From assembly GCF_016458275.1 (NCBI RefSeq), contig NZ_JAEMHM010000001.1, forward strand, positions 372,001-436,000: a stretch of DNA of 64,000 nt, read 5' to 3'. Position numbers and translations under genes: made by a program. The notes under the pieces were generated by a model that saw nothing but the letters and a program-made list of their open reading frames with translations, had not been told where the DNA came from and did no database searches. The stretch comes from Geomesophilobacter sediminis. Its GTDB lineage: Bacteria > Desulfobacterota > Desulfuromonadia > Geobacterales > Geobacteraceae. This document shows positions 47,795 through 60,078 of this stretch, piece after piece; within the stretch, counting starts at the first letter, position 1; each line of letters starts with the position of its first letter.

Positions 47795-49576
47795 ATGATC
47801 GATTTTCTGGGCGATTGGAAACGTAGTGACTACTGCGGCGAGCTGAGGAAGGAACACATCGGGCAGGAGGTCGTGCTGATGGGATGGGTCGCGAAGCGTC
47901 GCGACCACGGCGGCCTGATCTTCGTCGACCTCAGGGACCGCGACGGTGTCGCCCAGGTCGTCTTCGACCCGGAGCGCTCCGCCGAAGCCCACGCCAAGGC
48001 GGAAACGGCCCGCAACGAATACGTCCTTGCCATCAAGGGGGTCGTTGCCCCCCGTCCGGAAGGAACGGTCAACCCGAAGATGAAGACCGGCGAGGTCGAG
48101 GTCAACGTCACCGAGTGCAAGCTCCTCAACCCCTCGAAGGCGCTCCCGTTCACCCTGGACGGCTTCGTCGACGTCAACGAGAACATCCGTCTCAAGTACC
48201 GCTACCTCGACCTGCGCACCGGCACGCTGCAGAACAACATCATGCTCCGTTCCCGCGTCGCCCAGGTCACCCGTTCCTACCTGACCGACAACGGTTTCCT
48301 GGAGATCGAGACCCCGTTTCTTACCAAGTCGACCCCGGAAGGGGCCCGCGACTTCCTGGTCCCCTCCCGTATCAACAAGGGTGAGTTCTACGCGCTGCCG
48401 CAGTCCCCGCAGCTCTTCAAGCAGATCCTGATGGTCTCCGGCTTCGATAAGTACTTCCAGGTGGTGCGCTGCTTCCGCGACGAGGACCTGCGCGCCGACC
48501 GCCAGCCGGAATTCACCCAGATCGACTGCGAGATGTCCTTCATCGACCGCGACGACATCATCCGCGTCATGGAAGGGCTCATCGCCCGCATCTTCCAGGA
48601 GGCCAAAGGGGTGGAAGTCCAGCTCCCGATCGAGCGGATGACCTACGCCGAGGCGATCCGTCGCTTCGGGGTCGACAACCCGGATCTCCGCTTCGGGCTC
48701 GAGCTCGTGGAACTGGGCGACATCGTGAAGGACTCCGGCTTCAAGGTCTTCACCGACGTCCTCAACGCGGGGGGCATCATCAAGGGGATGAACGTCAAAG
48801 GGGGCGGCTCCATGTCCCGCAAGGAGATCGACGACCTCACCGAGTTCACCAAGATCTACGGCGCCAAGGGCCTTGCTTATGTGAAGATCACCCCGGACGG
48901 CTGGCAGTCCCCGATCGCCAAGTTCTTCACCCCGGAGGAGATCGACGCGATGAACCAGGCTTTCGGTTCCGCCGAGGGCGATCTCCTGCTCTTCGTCGCC
49001 GACAAGCCGAAGGTGGTCAACGACTCCCTGGGGCGCCTGAGGAACCACCTCGCCGCCAAGCTCGGCCTCACCAACAAGGACGACTACCGCTTCGTCTGGG
49101 TCACCGACTTCCCGCTGCTCGAATGGGACGAGGAAGAAAAGCGCTGGTGCGCCGTGCACCACCCGTTCACCGCGCCGATGGACGAGGACCTCGCCTACGT
49201 CGAGAGCGATCCGGGGCGTTGCCGCGCCAAGGCCTACGACCTCGTTTTGAACGGCAACGAGATCGGGGGCGGCTCGATCAGGATCCATCAGGAAGAGGTG
49301 CAGTCGCTCATGTTCAAGATGCTCGGCCTCTCCCAGGAGAGCGCTCGGAGCAAGTTCGGCTTCCTGCTCGACGCGCTGGAGTTCGGCACTCCCCCCCACG
49401 GCGGGATCGCCTTCGGGATGGACCGGCTCATGATGCTGATCACCGGCAGCGACTCGATCCGCGACGTCATCGCCTTCCCGAAAACCCAGAAGGGGGCCTG
49501 CCTGATGTCCGAGGCTCCGTCCCCGGTCGACAACCTGCAGCTGCGCGAGCTCGGCGTCCGCCTGGCCGCAAAGTAA
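47795..49576 (+). CDS. aspS: Aspartyl-tRNA synthetase
   Basis: A 593-residue bacterial-type class II synthetase that charges tRNA-Asp. The N-terminal OB-fold anticodon-binding domain (about 10-130, [26 protein letters not shown]) is followed by the catalytic domain with motif 2 ([21 protein letters not shown]), the bacterial GAD insertion (about 300-420) and motif 3 ([19 protein letters not shown]). Length and order are those of the bacterial form. In an organism using GatCAB it could be non-discriminating and also charge tRNA-Asn, which cannot be told from these residues alone. A good ribosome binding site AGGAGG. It is transcribed from its own promoter, and the LysM lipoprotein gene follows after nine bases. 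Confidence 0.97.
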   Translation: MIDFLGDWKRSDYCGELRKEHIGQEVVLMGWVAKRRDHGGLIFVDLRDRDGVAQVVFDPERSAEAHAKAETARNEYVLAIKGVVAPRPEGTVNPKMKTGEVEVNVTECKLLNPSKALPFTLDGFVDVNENIRLKYRYLDLRTGTLQNNIMLRSRVAQVTRSYLTDNGFLEIETPFLTKSTPEGARDFLVPSRINKGEFYALPQSPQLFKQILMVSGFDKYFQVVRCFRDEDLRADRQPEFTQIDCEMSFIDRDDIIRVMEGLIARIFQEAKGVEVQLPIERMTYAEAIRRFGVDNPDLRFGLELVELGDIVKDSGFKVFTDVLNAGGIIKGMNVKGGGSMSRKEIDDLTEFTKIYGAKGLAYVKITPDGWQSPIAKFFTPEEIDAMNQAFGSAEGDLLLFVADKPKVVNDSLGRLRNHLAAKLGLTNKDDYRFVWVTDFPLLEWDEEEKRWCAVHHPFTAPMDEDLAYVESDPGRCRAKAYDLVLNGNEIGGGSIRIHQEEVQSLMFKMLGLSQESARSKFGFLLDALEFGTPPHGGIAFGMDRLMMLITGSDSIRDVIAFPKTQKGACLMSEAPSPVDNLQLRELGVRLAAK

Positions 49577-49585
49577 GGTTGTCGC

Positions 49586-50278
49586 TTGCGGCGCCCGCAC
49601 CGCGTCATAGCCCTTTTGGTCCTCGCGGGCCTGGTCGGCTGCGCCTCGCAGCCGCCGCGCTACCGAAACCAGGCGATCCTTTCGCTGGAACGGGCCCGCA
49701 AGGGGGGCGCGGACACCTTCTTTCCGGCGGAGTTCGCCAGCGCCGCCCAGTCCTACCGGATCGGCGAGGAGCTCTTCAAGGCCAGGGAAGGGGAAGACGC
49801 CGAAAGATACTATGACTTGGCCCTGATCAAGGCCGAGTTGCTGGAGAAGAAGGTGGCCGCGGAGCGGGCGCGGCGCAAGGAGGAGGCCCGCCGGGCCGAA
49901 GCGGCGCGCCAGGCCGAGGCCGCCCGCCAAGCCGACGAGAAGGCGCGGCGCGAGGCGGCTGCCGAGGAGATGCGCCTCAAGAAAGAAGAAGAGGCCCAGG
50001 CGGCCGCAGCCCGAAAGTCCAAGCCGCAGGCGCAGCGCGAACACACCCTGGTTTTCTCCTACACGGTGCGCCGGGGGGAGTCGCTCCCCCTGATCGCCTC
50101 CCGGCCCGAAGTATACGGCGACCGAAACCTCTGGCCGCTTTTGTATCGGGCGAACCGGGATCAGATCCGCGACCCGCGGCACATCTGGCCCGGGCAGGTG
50201 CTGCGCATCCCGCGCAACCTGGGGAGCGGCGAGATCGCCGAGGCCCGGCGCTACGCGCTGGAGCGGCCGCTTCGATAG
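49586..50278 (+). CDS. LysM-domain lipoprotein
   Basis: A 230-residue protein with a lipoprotein signal (VIALLVLAGLVGCASQPP, lipobox LVGC), a region of N-terminal helix similar to the DUF4398 type (ILSLERARKGGADTFFPAEFASAAQSYRIGEELFKA), a long Ala/Arg/Glu/Lys-rich coiled coil (~90-150), and a C-terminal LysM domain (about 155-205, YTVRRGESLPLIASRPEVYGDRNLWPLLYRAN). It probably links the outer membrane to peptidoglycan. It follows aspS after nine bases, and starts at a TTG with AAGG upstream. It is a terminal gene with its own terminator. The DUF4398 similarity is weak. Confidence 0.82.
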   Translation: MRRPHRVIALLVLAGLVGCASQPPRYRNQAILSLERARKGGADTFFPAEFASAAQSYRIGEELFKAREGEDAERYYDLALIKAELLEKKVAAERARRKEEARRAEAARQAEAARQADEKARREAAAEEMRLKKEEEAQAAAARKSKPQAQREHTLVFSYTVRRGESLPLIASRPEVYGDRNLWPLLYRANRDQIRDPRHIWPGQVLRIPRNLGSGEIAEARRYALERPLR

Positions 50279-50306
50279 ATATATTTAAATACAGCAGCTG
50301 GACCCC

Positions 50307-50345
50307 AAGGCCCGTGAACTCCCAAAGAGTAAGCGGGCCTTTTCT
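50307..50345 (+). terminator. Terminator of the aspS-LysM unit
   Basis: AAGGCCCG (50307-50314) pairs with CGGGCCTT (50334-50341), followed by TTCTTTT. Confidence 0.75.
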
Positions 50346-50428
50346 TTTGCCGCGATCCAGGGACCGTAGGGAGGGAAAGGGCTCTGGCCCATCTCGCTTG
50401 GTATGACCGGTCCCTGGGGGCCCAAGGG

Positions 50429-50505
50429 GGGGAGCGCCTTTTCCGGCGCGATCCGCCGCAGGCGGTAAAGGGCCGCAGGTAATCGCGCCTGGAAAGGTAC
50501 TCCAC
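50429..50505. repeat. REP-like repeat, family A (two-hairpin pair)
   Basis: GGGAGCGCC-TTTTCCGGCGCGATCC, GCCGCAGGCGG, then the reverse unit ATCGCGCCTGGAAAGGTACTCC. The head-to-head layout is the same as at 38182-38267 and 59943-60010. The DNA from 50506 to 50757 shows nothing further. Confidence 0.8.
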
Positions 50506-50757
50506 AGGCTCTGCGAAGTACCCTCCCGCAGGGCGCTCCGAGAAAGTACGCGACGGTCGGCACGGAAACGTCGCGCTCTGCGTTGACCGACCGGTCGCAT
50601 CCCTTCCGCCTCCCTGCCAGCCCCTTCCGATCCTCATCGTCAAACACTGTCATAAAATAGCTGTGTGATTGTAACATGTTGAATAAATTCGCCTTTTGGT
50701 ACTACTTTTCTCCGGTGGACGATTTGGATTCTGGATAAGCGTACGCCAAGATTTCCC

Positions 50758-50794
50758 TTGACAGTGAAAAACGTTTTGTATACTGTATACAAAA
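50758..50794 (+). promoter_or_regulatory. icd promoter with perfect TTTTGTATAC palindrome
   Basis: TTGACA (50758-50763), 15- to 17-base spacer, TATACT (50779-50784) or TACTGT (50781-50786). The sequence 50774-50794 is a perfect palindrome, TTTTGTATAC on either side of a central T. It covers the -10 box, so a protein bound here would block transcription. TTTTGTATAC recurs before korD at 54369. Confidence 0.7.
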
Positions 50795-53257
<2,463 letters not shown>

Positions 53258-53277
53258 CAACCTGTTGGACCTGGTAG

Positions 53278-54261
<984 letters not shown>

Positions 54262-54286
54262 TCTCATTTTCTTTGCGCAGTAACTG

Positions 54287-54324
54287 GGGGCAAGTAGGGG
54301 GTCTCCCCTGCTTGCCCCTTTTTT
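54287..54324 (+). terminator. Rho-independent terminator of icd-mdh
   Basis: GGGGCAAGTAGGGG (54287-54300) and CCCCTGCTTGCCCC (54305-54318) pair around a 4-base loop, followed by six T. Confidence 0.9.
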
Positions 54325-54363
54325 CTGCGGTCAATGCAAGTGACGGGTTTCTCGTTCTTTGTC

Positions 54364-54393
54364 TTGCATTTTGTATACAGCATGTGCTAAAAG
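54364..54393 (+). promoter_or_regulatory. korD promoter region with shared TTTTGTATAC motif
   Basis: TTGCAT (54364-54369), 18-base spacer, TAAAAG (54388-54393). TTTTGTATAC (54369-54378) is identical with each arm of the icd palindrome, and the core TGTATACA is itself palindromic. The right half is degenerate here. Confidence 0.5.
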
Positions 54394-54441
54394 AGTGCAT
54401 TTGCCAGCCTGAAAGGGCATTTTCTTAAAGGAGCTACGTGG

Positions 54442-54636
54442 ATGGAGAAAAAACTGCCTACAATCGAGATTATCGAGAAGTACTGCAAAGGGTGCCACAT
54501 CTGTGTGGAGTTCTGCCCGACCAAGGTCCTGGAAATGAAGGGATTCGTGGCGAGCGTGAAGAACCTCGAAGCCTGCATCAAATGCATGCAGTGTGAGCTG
54601 AGATGCCCTGATTTCGCTATCAAAGTGACGGCTTAA
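54442..54636 (+). CDS. korD: 2-oxoglutarate:ferredoxin oxidoreductase, ferredoxin-like delta subunit
   Basis: A 64-residue protein with two [4Fe-4S] clusters: CKGCHICVEFCP and CIKCMQCELRCP. It is the electron-carrying delta subunit of the four-subunit Kor complex, which splits 2-oxoglutarate with CoA into succinyl-CoA and CO2 and reduces ferredoxin, the reaction after Icd. It is the first gene of the korDABC operon. The ATG has AAAGGAG upstream. Confidence 0.95.
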   Translation: MEKKLPTIEIIEKYCKGCHICVEFCPTKVLEMKGFVASVKNLEACIKCMQCELRCPDFAIKVTA

Positions 54637-54657
54637 TACAATTAGGAGGTATTGAAA

Positions 54658-55791
54658 GTGGCTAAGAAAGTTGCATTCCTTCAGGGGAACGAAGCTGCCG
54701 CGCAGGGTGCACTCTACGCCGGTTGCAAATTCTTCGGCGGTTATCCGATTACCCCGTCCACCGAGGTGGCTGAGGTGATGTCCGTAGAGCTGCCGAAGGT
54801 CGGCGGCAAGTTCATCCAGATGGAGGACGAGATCGGCGCGATGGCTTCGGTCATCGGCGCTTCCCTTACCGGCGCCAAGTCGCTCACCGCGACCTCCGGC
54901 CCGGGCCTCTCCCTGAAGCAGGAGCTGATCGGTTACGCCTGCATCGCCGAGACCCCGGTCGTCATCGTCAACGTCATGAGGGGCGGCCCCTCCACCGGCA
55001 TGCCGACCGGCCCGTCCCAGTCCGACGTCATGTGCGCCAAGTGGGGCACCCACGGCGACCACGCCGCCATCTGCCTCACCCCGGCCTCCGTGCAGGAGCT
55101 CTTCGAAGAGACCGTGCGCGCCTTCAATCTCGCCGAGAAATACCGCATGCCGGTCATGGTCATGCCGGACGAGATCGTGGCCCACATGCGTGAGCGGATC
55201 GTGTTCCCCGAACCGGGCGAACTGGAAGTCATCGACCGCACCGCACCGAGCGTCCCGCCGGCCGAGTACAAGCCGTACGACACCCGCTTCGGCGACGTGC
55301 CGCCGCTGGCCGGTTTCGGCTCCGAGTACCGCTTCCACGTCACCGGCCTGAACAAGGCCGAAGACGGCTTCCCGACCACCAAGGCAACCCTGGTGCAGGC
55401 CGAGGAGGAGCGTCAGATCCGCAAGGTCGACGCGAACGTGGACGACATCGTCCAGTTCGAAGAGTACCTCTGCGACGACGCCGAAGTCGCCGTCGTTGCC
55501 TTCGGCTCCACCTCCCGTTCCGCCCGCTTCGCCGTCAATGAGGCGCGCAAGCAGGGGATCAAGGCCGGCCTCTTCAGGATCAAGACCTTCTGGCCCTTCC
55601 CGGAAAAGCAGATCAAGGCGCTGGGCGCCAAGGTCAAGGGGATCATCACTCCGGAGATGAACCTCGGCATGTGCACCGGCGAAGTCAAGCGGGTCGTTGA
55701 AGGCCAGGCTCCGGTCACCGGCATCTTCCGCGTCGACGGGGAGCCGATCAACCCGGGTCAGATCCTCGAAAAGATCAAGGAGGTTAAGTAA
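54658..55791 (+). CDS. korA: 2-oxoglutarate:ferredoxin oxidoreductase, alpha subunit
   Basis: A 377-residue alpha subunit of Kor. Conserved parts are FLQGNEAAAQGALYAGCKFFGGYPITPSTEVAEVM, TATSGPGLSLKQELIGYACIAETPVVIVNVMRGGPSTGMPTGPSQSD and the C-terminal GLFRIKTFWPFPEKQIKAL. Such subunits carry the pyrimidine-side half of the thiamine-diphosphate site and the CoA region. The GTG at 54658 is chosen because AGGAGGT is 7 bases upstream; the TTG at 54652 would be too close. Its stop is one base before the korB ATG. The complex supplies low-potential electrons for biosynthesis. Confidence 0.96.
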   Translation: MAKKVAFLQGNEAAAQGALYAGCKFFGGYPITPSTEVAEVMSVELPKVGGKFIQMEDEIGAMASVIGASLTGAKSLTATSGPGLSLKQELIGYACIAETPVVIVNVMRGGPSTGMPTGPSQSDVMCAKWGTHGDHAAICLTPASVQELFEETVRAFNLAEKYRMPVMVMPDEIVAHMRERIVFPEPGELEVIDRTAPSVPPAEYKPYDTRFGDVPPLAGFGSEYRFHVTGLNKAEDGFPTTKATLVQAEEERQIRKVDANVDDIVQFEEYLCDDAEVAVVAFGSTSRSARFAVNEARKQGIKAGLFRIKTFWPFPEKQIKALGAKVKGIITPEMNLGMCTGEVKRVVEGQAPVTGIFRVDGEPINPGQILEKIKEVK

Positions 55792-55792
55792 C

Positions 55793-56605
55793 ATGTCTTT
55801 CGATTACGATAAGTACATCCGTCCCGGCAAGCTCCCGCACATCTGGTGCCCGGGCTGCGGTCACGGGATTGTCATGAAAGGCCTGATCCGTGCGATCGAC
55901 ACCCTCGGCCTTGAGAAGAACAACACCGCGATCGTGTCCGGCATCGGCTGCGCTTCGCGCCTTCCGGGCTACCTCGATTTCTGCACCCTGCACACCGCCC
56001 ACGGCCGCGCTGCTGCGTTTGCCACCGGTGTCAAGATGGCCAAGCCGGAGATGAACGTCATCCTGGTCGGCGGCGACGGCGACGGGACCGCGATCGGCGG
56101 CAACCACTTCATCCACGCCTGCCGCAGAAACATCAACATGACCTACATCATCATGAACAACAACATCTACGGGATGACCGGCGGCCAGTTCTCTCCCTGC
56201 ACCCCGACCGGTGCCAAGGCTTCCACCACCCCGTACGGCAACCCCGATCCGGCCTTTGACGTGGCCAAGCTCGCCATCGGCGCCGGCGCAACCTTCGTCG
56301 CCCGCGGCACCGCCTACCACGCCACCCAGATCGACAAGCTGATCGCCGAGGCGATCCAGCACAAAGGGTTCTCCGTCGTCGAGATCCTGGACGACTGCCC
56401 GACCACCTACGGTCGCCGCAACAAGTACAAGTCCGTCATCGAGATGATGAACCGCCTCAAGGACGTCGCCGTTCCGGTGAAGGCTGCCGAGAAGATGACC
56501 CCGGAGCAGCTCGAGGGCAAGATCATCACCGGCGTCCTCTACAAAGAGGAGAAGCCGGAGTACACCACCGAGTACGCGAAGGTCATCGAGCGCGCCCAAA
56601 AGTAA
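55793..56605 (+). CDS. korB: 2-oxoglutarate:ferredoxin oxidoreductase, beta subunit
   Basis: A 270-residue thiamine-diphosphate-binding beta subunit. WCPGCGHGIVMKGLI carries the Cys and the start of the cofactor site; GDGDGTAIGGNHFIHACRRNINMTYIIMNNNIYGMTGGQFSP is the Mg-ThDP motif (GDG...NN). The ATG at 55793 has AAGGAGG upstream, which overlaps the end of korA. The open frame upstream in another frame is not used. Together with KorA it performs the decarboxylation. Confidence 0.96.
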   Translation: MSFDYDKYIRPGKLPHIWCPGCGHGIVMKGLIRAIDTLGLEKNNTAIVSGIGCASRLPGYLDFCTLHTAHGRAAAFATGVKMAKPEMNVILVGGDGDGTAIGGNHFIHACRRNINMTYIIMNNNIYGMTGGQFSPCTPTGAKASTTPYGNPDPAFDVAKLAIGAGATFVARGTAYHATQIDKLIAEAIQHKGFSVVEILDDCPTTYGRRNKYKSVIEMMNRLKDVAVPVKAAEKMTPEQLEGKIITGVLYKEEKPEYTTEYAKVIERAQK

Positions 56606-56625
56606 CGATAAAGGAGAAGATCAGT

Positions 56626-57174
56626 ATGTCTCAGAGATATGAAATCAGATTTTCCGGGGCAGGCGGGCAGGGTCTGATCCTTGCGGGCGTCATCATGGCG
56701 GAAGCCGCCTCGATCTACGACGGCAAGCAGGCCGTCCAGTCCCAGAGCTACGGCCCGGAGGCTCGCGGCGGCGCTTCGAAGTCCGAGGTGGTCATCTCCG
56801 ACGCCATGATCGACTACCCGAAAGCGACCGTGGTCGACGCGCTCCTTGCGCTGACCCAGGAAGCGGCCGACAAGTACTCCCACGACCTCAAAGAAGGCGG
56901 GGTGCTCCTCATCGACTCCGACCTGGTCAAAAAGGTACCGGCTGGCAACTTCAAGACCGTTGCCTTCCCGATCATCAACACCGCCAAGAACGAAGTCGGT
57001 CGTGAGATCGTCGCCAACATCGTCGCCCTGGGCGCGATGGTGGCACTGACCAACGTTGTGACCAAGGAAAGCGCCGAAAAAGCCGTTCTGGCCCGCGTTC
57101 CGGAGGCCTTCATCGAGCTGAACAAGAAGGCGTTCCAGATGGGCTTTGACAAGGCGGTCGCCGCCAAGGCCTAG
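56626..57174 (+). CDS. korC: 2-oxoglutarate:ferredoxin oxidoreductase, gamma subunit
   Basis: A 182-residue gamma subunit. RFSGAGGQGLILAGVIMAEAASIYDGKQAVQSQSYGPEARGG is the family signature (GxGGQG, then SYGPEARGG), contacting CoA. It closes the korDABC operon, 20 bases after korB, and a strong terminator follows. Ribosome binding site AAAGGAG. Confidence 0.96.
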   Translation: MSQRYEIRFSGAGGQGLILAGVIMAEAASIYDGKQAVQSQSYGPEARGGASKSEVVISDAMIDYPKATVVDALLALTQEAADKYSHDLKEGGVLLIDSDLVKKVPAGNFKTVAFPIINTAKNEVGREIVANIVALGAMVALTNVVTKESAEKAVLARVPEAFIELNKKAFQMGFDKAVAAKA

Positions 57175-57201
57175 AAGGTCAACCAACTGCAGCACGGAAA
57201 A

Positions 57202-57231
57202 AGCCCGGCGCCCACGCGCCGGGCTTTTTTT
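57202..57231 (+). terminator. Rho-independent terminator of korDABC
   Basis: AGCCCGGCGC (57202-57211) and GCGCCGGGCT (57216-57225), then T residues; the A run before the stem makes it work in both directions. Confidence 0.92.
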
Positions 57232-57309
57232 ATGTCGTGCGCTCCTTTCGCCTCGATGATTCCGTGGATTCCCTACCGCGCCAGGAAAGTTCCCACCGCC
57301 GAGGGGCAA

Positions 57310-57464
57310 TCTCGGCCGGCGCCGGGATTGTTTCGGCCGCCCCGAGGATAGTTTCGGCCGATGCCGCCGAAGTTTCGGCCGATGGAGCCGAAGTTTCGGC
57401 CGATGCAGCCGAAGTTTCGGCCGGTGCGGGCGAAGTTTCGGCCGGTGCGGGGGACGTTTCGGCC
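57310..57464. repeat. 21-bp tandem repeat, eight copies
   Basis: TTTCGGCC recurs at 57331, 57352, 57373, 57394, 57415, 57436 and 57457, with a diverged first copy (TCTCGGCC) at 57310; all are exactly 21 bases apart. The repeat unit is GCCGAAGTTTCGGCCGATGCA or close, and each contains the near-palindrome GCCGAAGTTTCGGC. The frame 57237-57680 could read it as a 7-residue repeat (SADAAEV), but that frame has no ribosome binding site and starts at the terminator tail. Confidence 0.9.
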
Positions 57465-57480
57465 GGTGCGGGGACGGTTG

Positions 57481-57954
57481 GGAATGAGGTGGGAAAGTCT
57501 GCGAAAAAGCCTGGAAAACGAGGGAAAAGGTGCTCGGCCTATCGGTTGGGTGCTCGCGAAGAAACGGCTGTCCCTACCCCATTAGCCTCGCGAGGGTACC
57601 CTTTCCCGGCGGCGTTGTCCCGGCAGTATTTCGGAGGCCGCTCACCGACCGAGCCGAAGTCGTGGATTGCCGCTGGGTGACCGCAACGATTCCGGTAGGT
57701 TTCCCGTTCGATATTTGCACCGGCAGTGCTGTCCCTTCATCTGCCGTAACTATCTTTTTCGCTTTCCAAGTTACGCATACCGGTACGAAACCTGCCACGC
57801 TCCCTTTCTGCCCCGCGGTTTCCCTTCGATTTCTTCCCGGTTGCGCCCGCCGTACCGGCCTACCCAGTTCAATAACGGAAGCCGACGCCTAAAGTCTCCC
57901 CCTATTCCATCATTGACCCTCCACGGCAGGCCGACAAAGGCGGAGGGTATTCGT
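57481..57954. other. Stretch without a recognised gene
   Basis: Between the tandem array and the promoter of the HD-GYP gene. It has a lower GC third-position bias than real genes nearby. A minus-strand frame of 74 codons (57574-57798) and a plus-strand frame of 120 codons (57530-57892) overlap each other and lack ribosome binding sites. Confidence 0.5.
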
Positions 57955-57982
57955 TGACCTTCCCTCCCGATACGCTATAACT
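57955..57982 (+). promoter_or_regulatory. Sigma-70 promoter of the HD-GYP gene
   Basis: TTGACC (57955-57960), 16-base spacer, TATAAC (57977-57982), about 45 bases before the start. Confidence 0.65.
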
Positions 57983-58027
57983 TAGGGCCTGAGCTTTTAA
58001 TGTGAACGATCGGCAGGAGCCCTTTAT

Positions 58028-59272
58028 ATGTTCGACGATCTTTGTCAGATGGCGCTGCGGCAGACCCTGGAACTGGTCTCGCTTACCGACGAGAAGCTGC
58101 GCGGTCTGACCCGGCGCAAGCTTTCCCGGGAGGAAACCTACCGCGAGGTCTTGGGCAAGGTACTCGGGGGGAAAGGGCGGCGGGGCCCCTCAGGGATCTT
58201 CATCGCCACCGAGGGGCCTGAGTGTACCTGCTGCAACGGCAGGGTCTTCCACTTGAGGGAGCACGAACTGATCGAGAGCAGCGACGAGATCAGCATCGAT
58301 CCCGGTTCCAGCTACGCCTTGGGACTTTTGAGCGTGGAGGGCTCCGGCGACGCGGTCGCGGTGAACTGGATGGATATCTGCAACTCCGTCGACGACTTCC
58401 AGGTCCTCTTCCATCCCCAGGTGACCGACGCGATGGAGGAACCGATCCTCAACTTCGTAAGCAGCCGGATCAGCGGTGAGACCACCGGCGTGCTGGTCGC
58501 CTTCAACTATCCCGGCCGGGTGACCGAGTATGACGCCGACGTCCTGAAAAGCGCGGCCACCGTGATGGGCTCGCTTCTGACCGTCTCCCAGGAGATGCAG
58601 GAGACCGAGCAGGCCTTCCACTATACCGTCTCGGCGCTGGCGCGGGCCTGCGAGGCGGCGGAGGAGGATACCGGCAAGCACATCGTCCGGGTGAACCGCT
58701 ACGCTGGGGCGCTCGCCGCCAACATGGGGTTCAACACATCCTTCGTGGAAGACATGGCCTTTTTCGCCCAGATGCATGACGTGGGCAAAATCCGGGTCCC
58801 GGTGGAAATCCTGCTCAAGGAGGGGCCGCTGGATGACCGCGAACTGCAGATCATGCGGCAGCATCCCGCCTACGGCGAGGAGATCATCGGCAAGGCGCCG
58901 CGGCTCATGATTGCCCGGGAAATCGCCATCGCTCACCACGAGAACTGGGACGGCAGCGGCTACCCCAAACGGCTCAAGGGGGAGCGGATCCCCATCCCGG
59001 GACGGATCGTGAAAGTGGCCGACGTCTACGACGCTTTGCGGTCGCGGCGCAGCTACAAAGTGCCGCTCAGCCACCAGGAGGCGCTGCAGGTTTTTCGGGA
59101 GGGGGACGAGCGGATCAACCCGGCGGCCCACTTCGATCCCGCCGTCCTGGCGACCTTCTTCAAGATCGAAAAGATGTTCGAGTCGATCTACGAAAGCTCG
59201 ATCCTGAAGCTCGGCCTGAACCGGAGAATGGAAAACCGGAAGCCGCCGGGAAGGGAGCGCCGGAAAGGATGA
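58028..59272 (+). CDS. GAF-like / HD-GYP phosphodiesterase
   Basis: A 414-residue cytosolic protein. The N-terminal ~190 residues resemble a GAF-type sensor with a CTCC cysteine group at 67-70. The C-terminal part (about 195-390) is an HD-GYP domain: HIVRVNRYAGALA, the HD pair at 250-251 (MHDVGKI), HHENWDGSGYP at 303-313 and DVYDAL; the GYP triplet is kept. The catalytic set is complete, so it should cleave cyclic di-GMP (or cGAMP-type dinucleotides) to GMP/pGpG. It may balance the GGDEF-EAL protein at 10585. Ribosome binding site AGGAG. A strong promoter lies upstream, just past a 21-bp tandem array. Confidence 0.9.
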   Translation: MFDDLCQMALRQTLELVSLTDEKLRGLTRRKLSREETYREVLGKVLGGKGRRGPSGIFIATEGPECTCCNGRVFHLREHELIESSDEISIDPGSSYALGLLSVEGSGDAVAVNWMDICNSVDDFQVLFHPQVTDAMEEPILNFVSSRISGETTGVLVAFNYPGRVTEYDADVLKSAATVMGSLLTVSQEMQETEQAFHYTVSALARACEAAEEDTGKHIVRVNRYAGALAANMGFNTSFVEDMAFFAQMHDVGKIRVPVEILLKEGPLDDRELQIMRQHPAYGEEIIGKAPRLMIAREIAIAHHENWDGSGYPKRLKGERIPIPGRIVKVADVYDALRSRRSYKVPLSHQEALQVFREGDERINPAAHFDPAVLATFFKIEKMFESIYESSILKLGLNRRMENRKPPGRERRKG

Positions 59273-59330
59273 GAGGGGCTCTTTTTTCGGCAGGCCTTGG
59301 GGGACCTGACCGGTGCAGCTGGATTCACCC

Positions 59331-59358
59331 GTGGGAGCGCCATTCCTGGCGCGAATTG
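59331..59358 (+). repeat. REP-like repeat, family A
   Basis: GTGGGAGCGCCATTCCTGGC followed by GCGAATT: the most intact single-hairpin copy in the window. Confidence 0.85.
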
Positions 59359-59409
59359 GGGCACCGATCGCGTCGGGACCGCGGTGTGGCGGCGGCAATG
59401 AGGTAACGG

Positions 59410-59799
59410 ATGCAGGGATGTGACGAGACGATGCCTGGTGAACTGCTCCGGGCGGTTGAGCAATTCAACCGGCGGGAGTGGTTCGAGTGTCACGAAACCC
59501 TCGAAGAGCTCTGGGTCGGAGCGCGGGGGGAGTTGCGCGACTTCTACCAGGGGTTTCTCCAGGTGGCGGTGGCGCTGCACCACTGGCGGGAAGGGAACTA
59601 CAAGGGGGCCGTGCTGCTCCTGGAGAAGGGGCCGGAACTCCTGCGTCGAGCGCCCCCGATCTGCCAGGGTGTCGACGTGGCCGCCCTCATCGCCGCGGCG
59701 GAGCGCTTGCGGGCAACCCTCGTCAAACTCGGTCCCGGGCGGATGGAAGAGGTCGACGACGCGCTGCTCCCGGTTGTAGCGCTGCCGGCCCGAGGGTGA
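59410..59799 (+). CDS. DUF309 domain protein
   Basis: A 129-residue all-helical protein of the DUF309 family. The characteristic motif is FNRREWFECHETLEELWVGARGELRDFYQGFLQVAVALHHWREGN, with the HExLExxW pattern and the RDFxQGxxQ part, followed by GNYKGAVLLLEKG. The His and Glu set suggests a metal site, but the family has no known reaction. The ATG at 59410 has GAGGTAACGG upstream; a second ATG (59431) is possible. It lies between repeats of family A. Confidence 0.88.
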   Translation: MQGCDETMPGELLRAVEQFNRREWFECHETLEELWVGARGELRDFYQGFLQVAVALHHWREGNYKGAVLLLEKGPELLRRAPPICQGVDVAALIAAAERLRATLVKLGPGRMEEVDDALLPVVALPARG

Positions 59800-59942
59800 C
59801 CACGGTGGTCCGGCTGATGTTGCCTGCTTCGCTGCGGATCTTGCTATTGAGATGCAGGGGAGAAGCCTGCTGCGCGTAAGGCCGATAATCGCGAGCCGCA
59901 ACCGTACGCTCCCTTGTCTACCTGAGGGAGGAGCCCTTTTAC

Positions 59943-60010
59943 TGTGGGAGCGCCTTTCCAGGCGCGATCCGCCGCAGGCGGTGCCCACGCGTCCATCGCG
60001 CCTCGACAGG
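59943..60010. repeat. REP-like repeat, family A (two-hairpin form)
   Basis: GTGGGAGCGCCTTTCCAGGC, GCGATCCGCCGCAGGCGGT, then a shortened reverse copy (CATCGCGCCTCGACAGG). An open frame reads through it into the 2-hydroxyglutarate oxidase gene. Confidence 0.8.
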
Positions 60011-60078
60011 GGAGGCCGCTACCTCGCTGGAAGCTATCTAGTCCGCTCACCTCGGTGAGGCCTTTGGAGCACTTCGCT

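Noticed and set aside
57237-57680. 147-codon frame over the 21-bp tandem array, coding a repeated SADAAEV heptapeptide
   Set aside because: It starts in the tail of the korC terminator, has no ribosome binding site and no homology I recognise; the period of 21 explains the open frame by itself.
57574-57798. 74-codon minus-strand frame
   Set aside because: No ribosome binding site at usable distance, codon third positions unlike the neighbours, overlaps other frames; not enough to call a gene.
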